From assembly GCA_910576975.1 (NCBI GenBank), contig CAJTJY010000019.1:20477-84476 (forward strand): a stretch of 64,000 nt of DNA, written 5' to 3'. Below are positions 51,562 through 61,008 of this stretch, piece by piece. The DNA is from an uncultured Lachnospiraceae bacterium. Its GTDB lineage: Bacteria > Bacillota > Clostridia > Lachnospirales > Lachnospiraceae. Every line of letters begins with the position of its first letter. Position 1 is the stretch's first letter. The notes under the pieces were generated by a model. The model made no database searches, was not told the origin of the DNA, and saw nothing but the letters and a program-made list of their open reading frames with translations. The position numbers and the translations under genes were made by a program.

Positions 51562-52491
51562 ATGGTTTATCAAAATATTTTAGAAGCGATGGGAAATACG
51601 CCGTTAATACGCCTGAATCACATGGGCGATCCAAACGGAGCGCAGATTCTTGTTAAGTTCGAAGGATTGAATGTAGGCGGTTCCATCAAGACCAGAACCG
51701 CCTATAACATGATTCGGGAAGCAGAGAAAAAGGGACTGATCAACGCAGATACCATTATTGTAGAACCTACCAGCGGAAACCAGGGGATCGGCCTTGCCCT
51801 GGTGGGAGCTGTGCAGGGATATGAGACTAAAATCATTATGCCAGATTCCGTTAGCGAGGAACGGCGCAAGCTGGTCAAGCATTATGGGGCGCAAGTGATT
51901 CTGATTCATGACGCTGGAAACATCGGGGCATGTATAGAGGAATGTCTGCAGATGGCGCTGCGAATGGCAAAGGAGGATTCCCGGGTATTTGTTCCCCAGC
52001 AGTTTGAGAATCCAGATAATCCCGCTGTACATAAGATCCAGACTGGACTGGAAATCTTACGCCAAGTGGGGGGACCGATTGATGGATTTTGTTCTGGGAT
52101 TGGAACGGGAGGAACTATCACTGGCGTAGGGGAGACTTTGAAAGAGAAAAATCCCGAGATCGAAATCTGGGCTGTGGAGCCGGAGCATGCTGCGATTTTG
52201 TCTGGAGGCTCCATAGGCACGCACTTGCAGATGGGAATCGGAGACGGGCTGATTCCAGAGATTTTGAATCAGCAAATTTATGATCAAGTATGTATTGTCA
52301 CCGATGACGAAGCGCTTGAGACTTCCAGGCAGCTTGCGGCCCAGGAGGGGATTATGTGCGGCATTTCTAGCGGAACGAATGTGGCGGCGGCGCTAAAGCT
52401 TGCCAAAAAGCTAGGCCCAGGCAAGACGGTGGTAACCATACTGCCAGATACAGCGGAGCGGTATTTCTCCACGCCGCTGTTTGAGGAGTAG
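51562..52491 (+). CDS. cysK: Cysteine synthase family PLP enzyme
   Basis: 309 residues from ATG 51562 (AAGGAAGAG upstream; GTG 51556 also possible). Fold type II: Schiff-base Lys in GGSIKTRTA, substrate loop PTSGNQG, phosphate-binding GTGGT, and SGGSIGTHLQMGIGDGLIPEIL. Joins O-acetylserine and sulfide to give cysteine in the classical family. SGNQG in place of SGNTG is also met in related beta-substituting enzymes, so the exact substrate has some doubt. Stands alone after the tRNA and converges on the NlpC gene. Confidence 0.88.
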   Translation: MVYQNILEAMGNTPLIRLNHMGDPNGAQILVKFEGLNVGGSIKTRTAYNMIREAEKKGLINADTIIVEPTSGNQGIGLALVGAVQGYETKIIMPDSVSEERRKLVKHYGAQVILIHDAGNIGACIEECLQMALRMAKEDSRVFVPQQFENPDNPAVHKIQTGLEILRQVGGPIDGFCSGIGTGGTITGVGETLKEKNPEIEIWAVEPEHAAILSGGSIGTHLQMGIGDGLIPEILNQQIYDQVCIVTDDEALETSRQLAAQEGIMCGISSGTNVAAALKLAKKLGPGKTVVTILPDTAERYFSTPLFEE

Positions 52492-52517
52492 GAAGCGTTT
52501 CGTCAGGTGCTTGAATA

Positions 52518-53369
52518 TCAGACAAATACGCTGCCTGCGGCATATAAGCTTTCCGCCAGATCCGCCCGGTAGTCAGGTGCGTCTGGATGCAGGCTGTTGA
52601 TCATGCAACCGAAGCTTTTGACGTTTCCCGTGCAATGAATATACTGGCCATTTCCAATGTAAAGCGCTACATGGCCAGGGAAATATAAAAGATCTGCTGG
52701 TTTGATCTCGGAGAATGGGATCTTTTTGACAGGGTATCCAGATTGAATCGCAGCGTCACGGTAGATTGTGATGCCGCACATATAATAACTCATAAAAGAA
52801 AGTCCAGAGCAGTCAATGCCCTCATGGGTCTTGCCGCCCCAGCGGTATTGGGCGCCCAGGTAGGAACTTGCATATGCAAGGATATCAGAGCGCAGGGCGT
52901 CCTGTTTTGCAGGCTCTTTTGGAATGACTTTCAGCCTTGGGAGGGAAGACGCAGCGATAGCGGGGACATATCCCGTCGTTGCGTCTGCCAGCTGGATCTT
53001 TTGCCAGCCGTCTTCCTGGGAGACGCAGGCAATGACATGGCTGCCCATAAATAGCGTTGTCAGGCGCGGAGCCTGAACTTTTGGAGACGCCAGCACGTCT
53101 GTAAGCCGCTGGATCAGCAAGACGTCAAAAGGTGAGTCTGCCCAGCGTCTGCATTGCTGCTGATTCAGGCAGCGCAGGCCACAATCGTTTAGCCAGCCGC
53201 TGTAGCCGTAATCAGTGAGGATTTTTAGCCAACTTCCCTGGCGTTCTAAAATGGTTACCGTCCATCCAGACAATAGCTCGTCGCAAACCTCTTGTTCTAG
53301 GAGGCGGCAATTATCCGGAAAGCTGGTATAAAGATCTGTTTTTGGATGAATGACAATGGCTTTCTGCAT
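52518..53369 (-). CDS. SH3-domain NlpC/P60 endopeptidase-like protein
   Basis: 283 residues from ATG 53369 (AAAGGAG upstream; the frame extends to 53474 without RBS). Two SH3-like stretches (about 10-65 and 85-145) precede a C-terminal NlpC/P60 domain: catalytic Cys in GIDCSGLSFMSY, His in GHVALYIGNGQYIHC. These enzymes cut gamma-D-Glu-meso-DAP bonds in cell-wall peptides. No signal peptide is seen, so it resembles cytoplasmic peptide-recycling members such as YkfC. The neighbour upstream is a dipeptidase, which fits muropeptide recycling. Confidence 0.88.
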   Translation of the reverse strand: MQKAIVIHPKTDLYTSFPDNCRLLEQEVCDELLSGWTVTILERQGSWLKILTDYGYSGWLNDCGLRCLNQQQCRRWADSPFDVLLIQRLTDVLASPKVQAPRLTTLFMGSHVIACVSQEDGWQKIQLADATTGYVPAIAASSLPRLKVIPKEPAKQDALRSDILAYASSYLGAQYRWGGKTHEGIDCSGLSFMSYYMCGITIYRDAAIQSGYPVKKIPFSEIKPADLLYFPGHVALYIGNGQYIHCTGNVKSFGCMINSLHPDAPDYRADLAESLYAAGSVFV

Positions 53370-53485
53370 AAAGACTCCTTTCTTGATTGGGGCTCTTTGA
53401 TCGCTTTTGCGCCAGCTATGCGATGACTGGCGAATTATTAAGAAGATAAAGGTGATATTTGATTTTAAGATCAATACATTTTGGT

Positions 53486-54493
53486 TTATAATAGTTCCCG
53501 ATAGAAATTTAATACATTTTTGTGAAAAATCTGATCAATTTCACGTTCGTGAAATCTGTGTTTCTTTAATTCTTGCGCCAGCAATTCCATCTTGCTGCAG
53601 TTCTCTAATTCTAGATTTGCGTCAATTCCATCAAAATCTGAACCAAGGCCGACACAGGATATTCCGCCGACATCTGTCATGTGCCGGATATGCTTGGCGA
53701 TATCTGCTACCTGGCTGAAATAGCGTCCGTGAGGATCTGGAATATCTGACAGGAAAGGTCCATAGTAGTTTGCACCGATGATGCCGCCGTGCTCTGCAAT
53801 ACAGCGGATTAATTCGTCAGGAAGGTTGCGCTTTCTGCGGCAGAGGGCACGGGCGTTGGAATGACTGGCGCAGAACGGTTTCTTTGCGAGACGGCACACG
53901 TCAAGAATGCCTTGGTCTGACAGATGGGAGACATCTGGAATGATGCCTAAACGCTCCATTTTTTCTAAAAATTCCATGCCCAAAGGGGTTAGCCCCTGAT
54001 CTTGCCGGATATGCTGATTTGTGAGCTTTGGGTATTTTAGTAGGAAAAAAGGCGCTGGTTCGCTGGGGGCCCCCAGGCTGTTTTGAAAGTTCCAGGTAAA
54101 GGTCATCATTCGTATTCCCATATTGTAAAATTCTTCCAGACAGTCCAGGCTGCCGCAGCAGGCTTCTCCCTCTTCCAGCGTCAGAAGGGCGGACATTTTT
54201 CCCTGTCGTTGCTGTTCGATAAGATCAGAATAGGATGTGACAGGCGTAATGAGATCGGAGTTTTTTTCCATTTCTTCCCGAAACAGGGCAAGCTGGCTGC
54301 AGAATGTCTCATAAGGGCGGCTGCTTTCGCCCAGATCGATAAACAGGGCGAAGTTCTGTAACAGGTAATGGGAGGCTTTCATTTTTAACAAATCTACCTG
54401 AAAAGAGTTTTTTCTCAGATGGACTTCTTTGTTCTGGAGCCGTTCTTGATAAATGCGGGAAATAGTGTCGCAGTGCATGTCAATGATTTTCAT
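53486..54493 (-). CDS. Membrane dipeptidase (peptidase M19)
   Basis: 335 residues. Starts MKIIDMHCDT with the first His-x-Asp metal pair; TLEEGEACCG (bridging Glu), FCASHSNARALC and GLGSDFDGID complete the M19 zinc site. Renal-dipeptidase family; bacterial members hydrolyse L- and D-dipeptides. AGGAGA lies 10 nt before ATG 54493. Probably in one operon with the NlpC/P60 gene (116-nt gap). Confidence 0.93.
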   Translation of the reverse strand: MKIIDMHCDTISRIYQERLQNKEVHLRKNSFQVDLLKMKASHYLLQNFALFIDLGESSRPYETFCSQLALFREEMEKNSDLITPVTSYSDLIEQQRQGKMSALLTLEEGEACCGSLDCLEEFYNMGIRMMTFTWNFQNSLGAPSEPAPFFLLKYPKLTNQHIRQDQGLTPLGMEFLEKMERLGIIPDVSHLSDQGILDVCRLAKKPFCASHSNARALCRRKRNLPDELIRCIAEHGGIIGANYYGPFLSDIPDPHGRYFSQVADIAKHIRHMTDVGGISCVGLGSDFDGIDANLELENCSKMELLAQELKKHRFHEREIDQIFHKNVLNFYRELL

Positions 54494-54732
54494 AATAAAA
54501 GAATCTCCTGTATCTTTTTTGCGGTAGTTGATTTATGTTCATAAAACATATTTATGAGAAATAAAACGAAAATAGTTTCCAATATGCGTCGAAACGCTTA
54601 AGTTTCATAAATTTAGAAAATATCTAGTTCATTTTACGATCTATATGCCTGTGTTGTAAATAAAATTTAGATCAAAGTTTTTGAAGAAATAATTTTCTTA
54701 TTTTCTGAATGGCAAGGATGTGCCCGCCATGA

Positions 54733-55029
54733 GAGATAAGGAATCAGGAAATCAGCTTCATTTTCCGGGGATTTAATCTGATTGCAAATCTTACTACACT
54801 GGAAAATGTAGAACTTCCCTTGAGTTACCAGGGGATTGGCAGAAGCCAGCGTCATAAGCTGGCAACAGAAGCATTAATTCGGGTAGGACTGGAACATAGA
54901 AAGAGGTCACAAACCTCGGAGATGTCAGGCGGGCAGCAGCGGGTGGCGATTGTCACGACATTTATTTCCTGTGTGGCGGCGATTTCTCAGATTGTAGGCG
55001 GCTTACTTTGCATGGCGGCATTAAGATGA
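54733..55029 (+). pseudogene. Remnant of an ABC-transporter ATPase (MacB/LolD type)
   Basis: Frame 54733-55029 reads ISFIFRGFNLIANLTTLENVELPL and then EMSGGQQRVAIV, the Q-loop region and signature motif of lipoprotein/macrolide exporter ATPases. Walker A is missing at the front; after VAIV the sequence jumps to a hydrophobic TTFISCVAAISQIVGGLL unlike Walker B. An internal deletion has fused the ATPase piece to another stretch. No start codon with RBS. The flanking 54494-54732 shows no gene. Confidence 0.75.
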
Positions 55030-55151
55030 AAATATTATATTTCTTGTGACAAAACCAAATTGTGAGGGTATAATAGAAATGTTCCTGCAAATAGAGATGC
55101 TAAATGAAAGTATAAGATTATGGATGTAAATGTTAAGGAAGGAAAACGGCA

Positions 55152-55628
55152 ATGGAACGAGAAAAAAAGAAGATATCCGATTCTAAGATGGAACATATTT
55201 ACCAGGTACGTCCAGAACACCTGAATCCTGCTGGAAGGCTGTTTGGTGGAAAGTTGATGGAATGGATCGATGAGATTGCTGCGTTTGCCGCTATGAGGCA
55301 TTCTGGGGGAACCGTCACCACGGCGTCTGTCGATAACCTCAGGTTTATCAGAGGAGCCTATCAGAATGATTTAATCGTGCTAACTGCGAGAATCACTTAT
55401 GCCGGAAATAGCTCCATGGAAGTTCGGGTTGACACATACATCGAGGATTTTCAGGGAATACGCAAGCCGATCAACCGGGCATATCTGACTTTGGTGGCAG
55501 TGGATTCTAAGGGAGTCCCTAGACAGGTGCCATCGATTCTGCTGGAGACGGAAAATGACAGGGCAGAATGGGAGGCGGCAGAAAGAAGAAAGGAACTGCG
55601 AATTCAGAGAAAGAGAGAAGGGTTTTAA
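55152..55628 (+). CDS. Acyl-CoA thioesterase, hotdog fold (YkhA/BACH type)
   Basis: 158 residues. Hotdog domain with QVRPEHLNPAGRLFGGKLMEWIDEIAAFAAMRHSGGTVTTASVDNL, the active region of the acyl-CoA hydrolase (BFIT/BACH) group with the catalytic Asp in WIDE. Cytoplasmic; hydrolyses acyl-CoA to free acid and CoA. AAGGAAGG precedes ATG 55152. Overlaps no gene; the sortase gene follows after 29 nt. Confidence 0.9.
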   Translation: MEREKKKISDSKMEHIYQVRPEHLNPAGRLFGGKLMEWIDEIAAFAAMRHSGGTVTTASVDNLRFIRGAYQNDLIVLTARITYAGNSSMEVRVDTYIEDFQGIRKPINRAYLTLVAVDSKGVPRQVPSILLETENDRAEWEAAERRKELRIQRKREGF

Positions 55629-55657
55629 TACAAGAATTTACATTGGGAGGGGATCGT

Positions 55658-56413
55658 GTGAGAAAGAAACAGCCGGATTGGAAATTCATACTTCCGTTTT
55701 TTGCCGCTTTGGCAATTTTTATCTTTGCAGCGGCAAAGCTGGGAATGATTTACTGGGAATATTCCAAAGGAACTCAGGAATACCAGGCATTAAAAAAAGC
55801 AGCCCTTTCCACGGAGCTTGAATCTTCTGGTCAAACAAAGAAATTAGCGGATGGTGAATCTGGCGTAGATTTTGATAAGCTGCGCAGCATTAATCGTGAT
55901 ACGGCGGGCTGGATTAGGTTTGAGAACTTGGGGATTAGTTATCCAATCGTTCAGGGAAAGGATAATGATTATTATCTGTGCCATACTTTTTACCGAAAAG
56001 AAAATAAATGCGGCAGTATTTTTATAGAAACACAGAATCAGAAAGATTTCAGCGATCAGAATACCTTTGTATATGGGCATAATATGAAAGATAAATCGAT
56101 GTTTGCCAAGTTAAATGAATTAAAGCAGGAGGAAGTCTTTCGGGAGAACGCAGAATTTTATATCGATACCCCTAAGGGAGTCAATTGCTACCAAATATTT
56201 TCCTGCCATGTGGCGCCGCTTGAGTCTGATTCTTTTCGGTATCGGTTTCAGGGGAAAGAGGATTATGCCGAGTGGCAGAAGAACGTAAAAGAATGCAGCC
56301 TTTATGAGACTGGCGTCGAGCCAAAAAAAGAGCAGAAGACGGTGACATTGATGACATGTACGCCAGAGGGATATGATTACCGCTTCCTAGTACATGGGGT
56401 GTTGAAAGAATAG
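55658..56413 (+). CDS. srtB: Class B sortase
   Basis: 251 residues from GTG 55658 (GGGAGGGG 6-8 nt upstream). N-terminal TM anchor (about 9-30), then the sortase barrel: His in VYGHNMKDKSMFAKL, Cys in TLMTCTPEGYDYR and the catalytic Arg in the same stretch. LKQEEVFRENAEFYIDT is a class B feature. Joins LPxTG/NPxTG-like surface proteins to the wall or builds pili. No substrate with a sorting signal is coded next to it. Confidence 0.92.
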   Translation: MRKKQPDWKFILPFFAALAIFIFAAAKLGMIYWEYSKGTQEYQALKKAALSTELESSGQTKKLADGESGVDFDKLRSINRDTAGWIRFENLGISYPIVQGKDNDYYLCHTFYRKENKCGSIFIETQNQKDFSDQNTFVYGHNMKDKSMFAKLNELKQEEVFRENAEFYIDTPKGVNCYQIFSCHVAPLESDSFRYRFQGKEDYAEWQKNVKECSLYETGVEPKKEQKTVTLMTCTPEGYDYRFLVHGVLKE

Positions 56414-56429
56414 ACAAGGAGGAGAAGCA

Positions 56430-57173
56430 GTGGCAGAATTAAGCAGAGAACAAAAGATTGAGAAATTTTTGGACATGGTGGAAGAATCAGATAATATTGT
56501 GTTTTTCGGTGGAGCCGGGGTATCCACGGAAAGCGGGATCCCGGATTTTCGGAGCGTAGACGGACTCTATAACCAGGAGTATGACGATCCGCCGGAGACC
56601 ATTTTAAGCCATACGTTTTACCGCAGGAATCCCCAAGAATTTTATCGTTTTTACCGTAATAAAATGTTATACCTAAAAGCGCAGCCGAATATGGCGCATA
56701 AGAAATTAGCACAGCTGGAACAGGCAGGGAAGGTCAGGGCGGTGGTGACTCAGAACATAGACGGGCTTCATCAATCTGCCGGAAGTAAAAAAGTGCTGGA
56801 ACTTCATGGCAGCGTGCATCGCAACTATTGCGAGTCCTGCCGTCATTTGCACGATGCAGCATATGTGTTGCAATCAGAAGGAGTGCCGCGCTGTAGAAAA
56901 TGCGGCGGGGATATCAAGCCAGACGTGGTGCTTTATGAGGAAGGACTTGACAACCATACCATGCAAGAGGCCGTTTATTATATCAGCAATGCGGATCTGC
57001 TGATTGTCGGAGGAACCTCTTTGGCGGTATATCCGGCTGCAGGGCTGATCGACTATTATCAGGGGAATAAGTTGGTGCTGGTAAATAAGTCTGCCACGCC
57101 CAGGGATGGGATAGCGGATTTGGTGCTCTCTGAGAGCATTGGAGAGTTGTTTGAAAAGATCGTAGTATCATAG
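56430..57173 (+). CDS. cobB: Sir2-family NAD-dependent protein deacylase
   Basis: 247 residues from GTG 56430 (AAGGAGGAG upstream). GGAGVSTESGIPDFRS (NAD pocket), TQNIDGLHQSAGS, catalytic His in LELHGSVHRNYC, and a zinc set of four Cys (CESC...CRKC). Removes acetyl or other acyl groups from lysines. 16 nt after the sortase gene, likely the same transcript. Confidence 0.95.
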   Translation: MAELSREQKIEKFLDMVEESDNIVFFGGAGVSTESGIPDFRSVDGLYNQEYDDPPETILSHTFYRRNPQEFYRFYRNKMLYLKAQPNMAHKKLAQLEQAGKVRAVVTQNIDGLHQSAGSKKVLELHGSVHRNYCESCRHLHDAAYVLQSEGVPRCRKCGGDIKPDVVLYEEGLDNHTMQEAVYYISNADLLIVGGTSLAVYPAAGLIDYYQGNKLVLVNKSATPRDGIADLVLSESIGELFEKIVVS

Positions 57174-57195
57174 ACGCCGTAAAAAGGAGAAAAAT

Positions 57196-57384
57196 ATGCC
57201 GATACCATATGAAATAGGAGACATCGTCCGATTAAAAAAGAAGCATCCCTGTGGAAGCAGTGAATGGGAGGTACTGCGGGTGGGGGCGGATTTTAGGCTA
57301 AAATGCTTAGGTTGCAATCACCAGATCATGATTGCAAGGAAGCTGGTGGAGAAAAACACCCGCCAAATCAGGAAACCAGAATAA
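57196..57384 (+). CDS. DUF951 small protein
   Basis: 62 residues: GDIVRLKKKHPCGSSEWEVLRVGADFRLKCLGCNHQIMIAR is the DUF951 pattern, with three Cys that may bind zinc. AAAGGAG precedes ATG 57196. Compact SH3-like nucleic-acid-binding proteins in other Firmicutes share this form; function is not known. Confidence 0.92.
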   Translation: MPIPYEIGDIVRLKKKHPCGSSEWEVLRVGADFRLKCLGCNHQIMIARKLVEKNTRQIRKPE

Positions 57385-57468
57385 GACGTTAGAAGGGAAG
57401 CTTTTTCCGGGTGAAATTGTGCCTGCTGCATGTTATGATAGGAAAAAGACAAGTGTGCAGGTGATAGA

Positions 57469-58539
57469 ATGGCTAAAATTATGACAAAAAATCGGGAATG
57501 GAAAACACAGAGGAAGGTTGTCACAGCATTATGCATAGTTGCAGCCGTGTTGCTGGCAGGCTATTTCTTTCTGGTAAATACGCTGGTCAGCGCCGCTTTG
57601 GTCCCTTCCTTTATGGAGAAGCTAGAGGCATTTGAGCGGATCACAGAGGAAAGCTATGCGGCGCAAGTGCAGACTTCTGAAATTAAGATCAACAGGAGTG
57701 CCGCCATCAGTGAGACCAAAGAGTGGCTAGAGACGGCAATGAGTTTCAAGCATTCTCGTAAAACAGAGGATGGATATACGCTTATCGCAGAGGAATTTCC
57801 AGCAGACGGCACAGAAGATGCACAGGGAAAAGCGTTAAAAGACAAGGCAGACGCGGCGAGCCAAAATAGCCATGACTGGGTATTGCTGCTCCATGGCTAT
57901 ACAGGATGGAAAGAGGAAATGTACCCTTTTGCATATTGGTATCATCAGAAAGGTTATCATGTGCTGGCGCCAGATCTGCGGTGCCAGGGAGAGAGCGAAG
58001 GGGATTTTATAGGAATGGGATGGACGGATCATTTTGACTGCATGATCTGGATTGATTATATCATAGCGCAGGATCCAGATGCCAGAATTGTTCTACATGG
58101 TCAGTCTATGGGAGCTGCTACGGCGCTAATGGCTTCAGGAGAGGAGAGTTTGCCTAGGCAGGTTAAAGCGGTGATTTCTGACTGTTCCTATACTGACGCC
58201 TATGCGATGTTTGGTGAGAAAATAAAAGAGTGGTTTGGCCTTCCGGCATTTCCTCTGGTAGATTCAGCTTGTCTCGTGTTAAAGCTTCGGGGAGGTTATG
58301 ACTTGAAAGATGCGTCCGCAATTGAAGCGGTCAGAAAGAGCAAGATCCCCACTCTTTTTATTCATGGAGACGAGGATGCGATGATTTCTGTCCAAATGGC
58401 TAAGGATTTATTTGAAGCGGCTTCTTGTCCCAAAGAACTTTTGATCGTGGAGGGGGCAGGACATGCGCAGTCACAGGATAAGGATCCTGATACATATTAT
58501 AAATCGATTGAGCGTTTTTTAGAGAGGCATATAATATAG
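57469..58539 (+). CDS. Membrane-anchored alpha/beta hydrolase
   Basis: 356 residues. One N-terminal TM (about 18-38), then an alpha/beta-hydrolase domain: LLHGYTGWKEEMYPFAYWYHQKGYHVLAPDLRCQGES, nucleophile Ser in LHGQSMGAAT, Asp in FIHGDEDAMI and His in EGAGHAQS. Similar to YqkD/BAAT-like hydrolases of Firmicutes. The active site probably faces outside. Substrate unknown. AGGTGA lies before ATG 57469. Confidence 0.88.
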   Translation: MAKIMTKNREWKTQRKVVTALCIVAAVLLAGYFFLVNTLVSAALVPSFMEKLEAFERITEESYAAQVQTSEIKINRSAAISETKEWLETAMSFKHSRKTEDGYTLIAEEFPADGTEDAQGKALKDKADAASQNSHDWVLLLHGYTGWKEEMYPFAYWYHQKGYHVLAPDLRCQGESEGDFIGMGWTDHFDCMIWIDYIIAQDPDARIVLHGQSMGAATALMASGEESLPRQVKAVISDCSYTDAYAMFGEKIKEWFGLPAFPLVDSACLVLKLRGGYDLKDASAIEAVRKSKIPTLFIHGDEDAMISVQMAKDLFEAASCPKELLIVEGAGHAQSQDKDPDTYYKSIERFLERHII

Positions 58540-58637
58540 ATGAAATATTGAGCGGACAAGTTATTTTTGTAATAGAAGATGGCATATTGAGTGGGCAGAT
58601 CATTTATATCAAGCAAAAACATGGCTGGAGGCATGGG

Positions 58638-58940
58638 ATGAAAAATAAACAAAGAATGGATGCGGCAGTTTTGGGCGGAGACTTGAAGCAAATACCAGGC
58701 ATAGGCGCAAATATGGAACAGCACCTGCAGAATATTGGAATTCAGTGTGTTGCGGATTTAAAAGGGAAAGATCCAGAGGAATTGTACCATATGAATTGCC
58801 TGAAAAAGGGATATCAGGACGATCGATGCGTGCTGTATGTCTTCCGTTGCGCCGTATACTATGCGGAGCATGAAGAGCGGGACGCCGAGAAGTGTAAATG
58901 GTGGTACTGGAAAGACAAGGATTATCCCGAAAGAGAATAG
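58638..58940 (+). CDS. Helix-hairpin-helix protein, Cdd1 (pathogenicity locus) type
   Basis: 100 residues from ATG 58638 (GGAGG 7 nt upstream; the frame is open to 58548). LKQIPGIGANMEQHLQNIGIQCVADLKGKDPEELYHMNCLKKGYQDDRCVLYVFRCAVYYA is the Cdd1-type domain, a helix-hairpin-helix with short Cys-rich segment. Such HhH units usually touch DNA; the role is not known. The 98 nt before it contain a diverged 20-bp direct repeat. Confidence 0.85.
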   Translation: MKNKQRMDAAVLGGDLKQIPGIGANMEQHLQNIGIQCVADLKGKDPEELYHMNCLKKGYQDDRCVLYVFRCAVYYAEHEERDAEKCKWWYWKDKDYPERE

Positions 58941-58955
58941 AAAAGGAGATCAGCA

Positions 58956-59243
58956 ATGAGCGGCAAAATATATCAGTTTGATGCAGTTGTAGAGGCTGTC
59001 CCTGATAAGGGAGGCGCATATGTGCGGGTTCCGTATGATGTGCGCCAGGAATTTGGCAAGGGCAGAGTGAAAGCGGAAATTACGTTTGACGGCGAGCCTT
59101 ATCTTGGAAGCATCGTAAATATGGGCGTCAAAAATGACGATGGTTCTGTCTGTCATATCATTGGCATTCGTAAAGACATTCGAAACAAGATTGGCAAACA
59201 GCCTGGCGATACCGTTTTTGTCACTGTAAAAGAAGTTCTGTGA
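58956..59243 (+). CDS. DUF1905-domain protein
   Basis: 95 residues: YQFDAVVEAVPDKGGAYVRVPYDVRQEFGKGRVKAEITFDGEPYLGSIVNMG matches DUF1905, a small beta-barrel domain. AAAGGAGATC precedes ATG 58956, 15 nt after the Cdd1-like gene. Function unknown. Confidence 0.9.
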   Translation: MSGKIYQFDAVVEAVPDKGGAYVRVPYDVRQEFGKGRVKAEITFDGEPYLGSIVNMGVKNDDGSVCHIIGIRKDIRNKIGKQPGDTVFVTVKEVL

Positions 59244-59248
59244 TGGTC

Positions 59249-59277
59249 TTGCGCCTGCTATATGTTTGGTTTATAAT
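59249..59277 (+). promoter_or_regulatory. Promoter of the alpha-glucosidase gene
   Basis: TTGCGC 59249-59254, 17-bp spacer, TATAAT 59272-59277; 32 nt before the ATG. Confidence 0.65.
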
Positions 59278-59308
59278 AGGTGCAAAATAGGATCAGGAGG
59301 AATGGATT

Positions 59309-60958
59309 ATGAGAGAGGACAAACACAGTCCCTGGTGGAAAAAAGCGGTAGTATATCAAGTGTATCCGAAAAGCTTTCAGGACAGCAATTCAGATGGGAT
59401 CGGCGATTTAAACGGTATCATGCAAAGGCTTGATTATCTGGAAGAACTTGGAATTGACGCTATCTGGCTGTCCCCGGTTTGTAAGTCTCCCCAGGATGAT
59501 AATGGCTATGACATTTCTGATTATCAGGACATTGACCCCATGTTTGGCACGCTTGAAGACATGGAGCGTCTGATACAAGAAGCGCAGAAGCATCACATTA
59601 AAATTATCATCGACTTGGTATTAAACCATTCGTCAGACGAGCATTTCTGGTTTCAGGAGGCAAAAAAAAGCAGGGAAAACCCATACCATGATTATTATGT
59701 ATGGCGAGACGGGGAGGAGGGGACGCCGCCCAATGACATGCGGGCATGTTTTGGCGGCTCTGCCTGGGAATGGGTGCCGCAGCTTGGACAATATTACTTT
59801 CACCAGTTTGCGGTTAAACAGCCAGATCTAAACTGGGAGAATCCCAAAGTCCGTGCAGAGATATATGATATGATTCGATGGTGGATGGAAAAAGGAGTCG
59901 GAGGGTTCCGGCTTGACGTCATTGACCAGATCGCAAAGGAACCAGACCGTAAGATTACCAATAATGGTTCCAGGCTTCACGAGTTTATCCAAGAACTGAG
60001 TCAGGAAACCTTTCAAAAAGGAGATCTGATTACTGTGGGAGAAGCCTGGGGAGCGACTACCGATCTTGCAAAATTATACAGCAATCCCGATGGCAGCGAG
60101 TTTTCGATGGTGTTCCAGTTCGAGCATATCGGATTAGACCAGCAGCAAGGGAAAGAGAAATGGGATTTGGCGCCTTTGCCATTTAAAAAATTAAAAAAAA
60201 TAATGGAACATTGGCAGAAGGAATTATTTCAATGTGGTTGGAACAGCTTGTTTTGGAATAACCATGATTTGCCAAGAATCGTGTCCCGCTGGGGCGATGA
60301 CAAAGAATACCGGACAGAATCTGCAAAGATGCTGGCGGTGCTGCTTCATGGAATGCAGGGCACGCCTTATATTTACCAGGGAGAAGAGCTTGGCATGACG
60401 AACGTGCGCTACGATATCAAAGACTATCGTGACATAGAGACTTGGAACGTCTATCGTGAACGCACAGAGCAGGGATATGAAACCAGTGATATCATGGCGT
60501 CTATTTATGCCAAAAGCCGTGATAACGCCCGTACGCCAATGCAGTGGGACGATTCTGCCAACGCCGGATTTACAAAAGGGGAGCCTTGGATCAAGGTAAA
60601 TCCAAATTATCAAGAAATTAATGCCAAAAGACAGCTTAGAGATCCAGATTCGGTGTTTCATTGTTATAAGGCATTGATAGCGCTAAGAAAGAAGCACGAT
60701 GTATTTGCAGAGGGCGATTTTGAACTGCTGCTGCCAGAAGATCCTGCATTTTTTGCCTATGTTAGAACATATTTGGGAGAGAGATTATATGTAATCTGCA
60801 ACTTCTATGGAAAGACAGAAGCTTGCCCTCTGACAGAAGCATGGGAGAATATGCAGCTATTATATAGCAATTATCCCAAAGGAACAGATCTAAATACTTA
60901 TCAGCCCTTTGAAGCTAGAATGTATTTGTCCACAAATGACATTGTCCTCGTGGAATAA
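59309..60958 (+). CDS. GH13 oligo-1,6-glucosidase-like alpha-glucosidase
   Basis: 549 residues, full length for GH13_31. VVYQVYPKSFQDSNSDGIGDLNGI, DLVLNHSSDEH, nucleophile Asp in GFRLDVIDQIA, acid Glu in TVGEAWGATT and Asp in NNHDLPR. The residue after the nucleophile is Val, which in characterised members goes with alpha-1,6 (isomaltose-type) cleavage, while Ala goes with alpha-1,4. No signal peptide: acts on imported oligosaccharides. AGGAGG precedes ATG 59309. No transporter nearby. Confidence 0.93.
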   Translation: MREDKHSPWWKKAVVYQVYPKSFQDSNSDGIGDLNGIMQRLDYLEELGIDAIWLSPVCKSPQDDNGYDISDYQDIDPMFGTLEDMERLIQEAQKHHIKIIIDLVLNHSSDEHFWFQEAKKSRENPYHDYYVWRDGEEGTPPNDMRACFGGSAWEWVPQLGQYYFHQFAVKQPDLNWENPKVRAEIYDMIRWWMEKGVGGFRLDVIDQIAKEPDRKITNNGSRLHEFIQELSQETFQKGDLITVGEAWGATTDLAKLYSNPDGSEFSMVFQFEHIGLDQQQGKEKWDLAPLPFKKLKKIMEHWQKELFQCGWNSLFWNNHDLPRIVSRWGDDKEYRTESAKMLAVLLHGMQGTPYIYQGEELGMTNVRYDIKDYRDIETWNVYRERTEQGYETSDIMASIYAKSRDNARTPMQWDDSANAGFTKGEPWIKVNPNYQEINAKRQLRDPDSVFHCYKALIALRKKHDVFAEGDFELLLPEDPAFFAYVRTYLGERLYVICNFYGKTEACPLTEAWENMQLLYSNYPKGTDLNTYQPFEARMYLSTNDIVLVE

Positions 60959-61008
60959 TGCCGCTGAAAGTGAAAGCGGATAAAGATAAAGAAAAGATAT
61001 ATGGTTTA

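Noticed and set aside
58548..58637. 30-residue extension of the Cdd1-like protein
   Set aside because: GGAGG sits directly before ATG 58638, and the extension is made from a diverged direct repeat.
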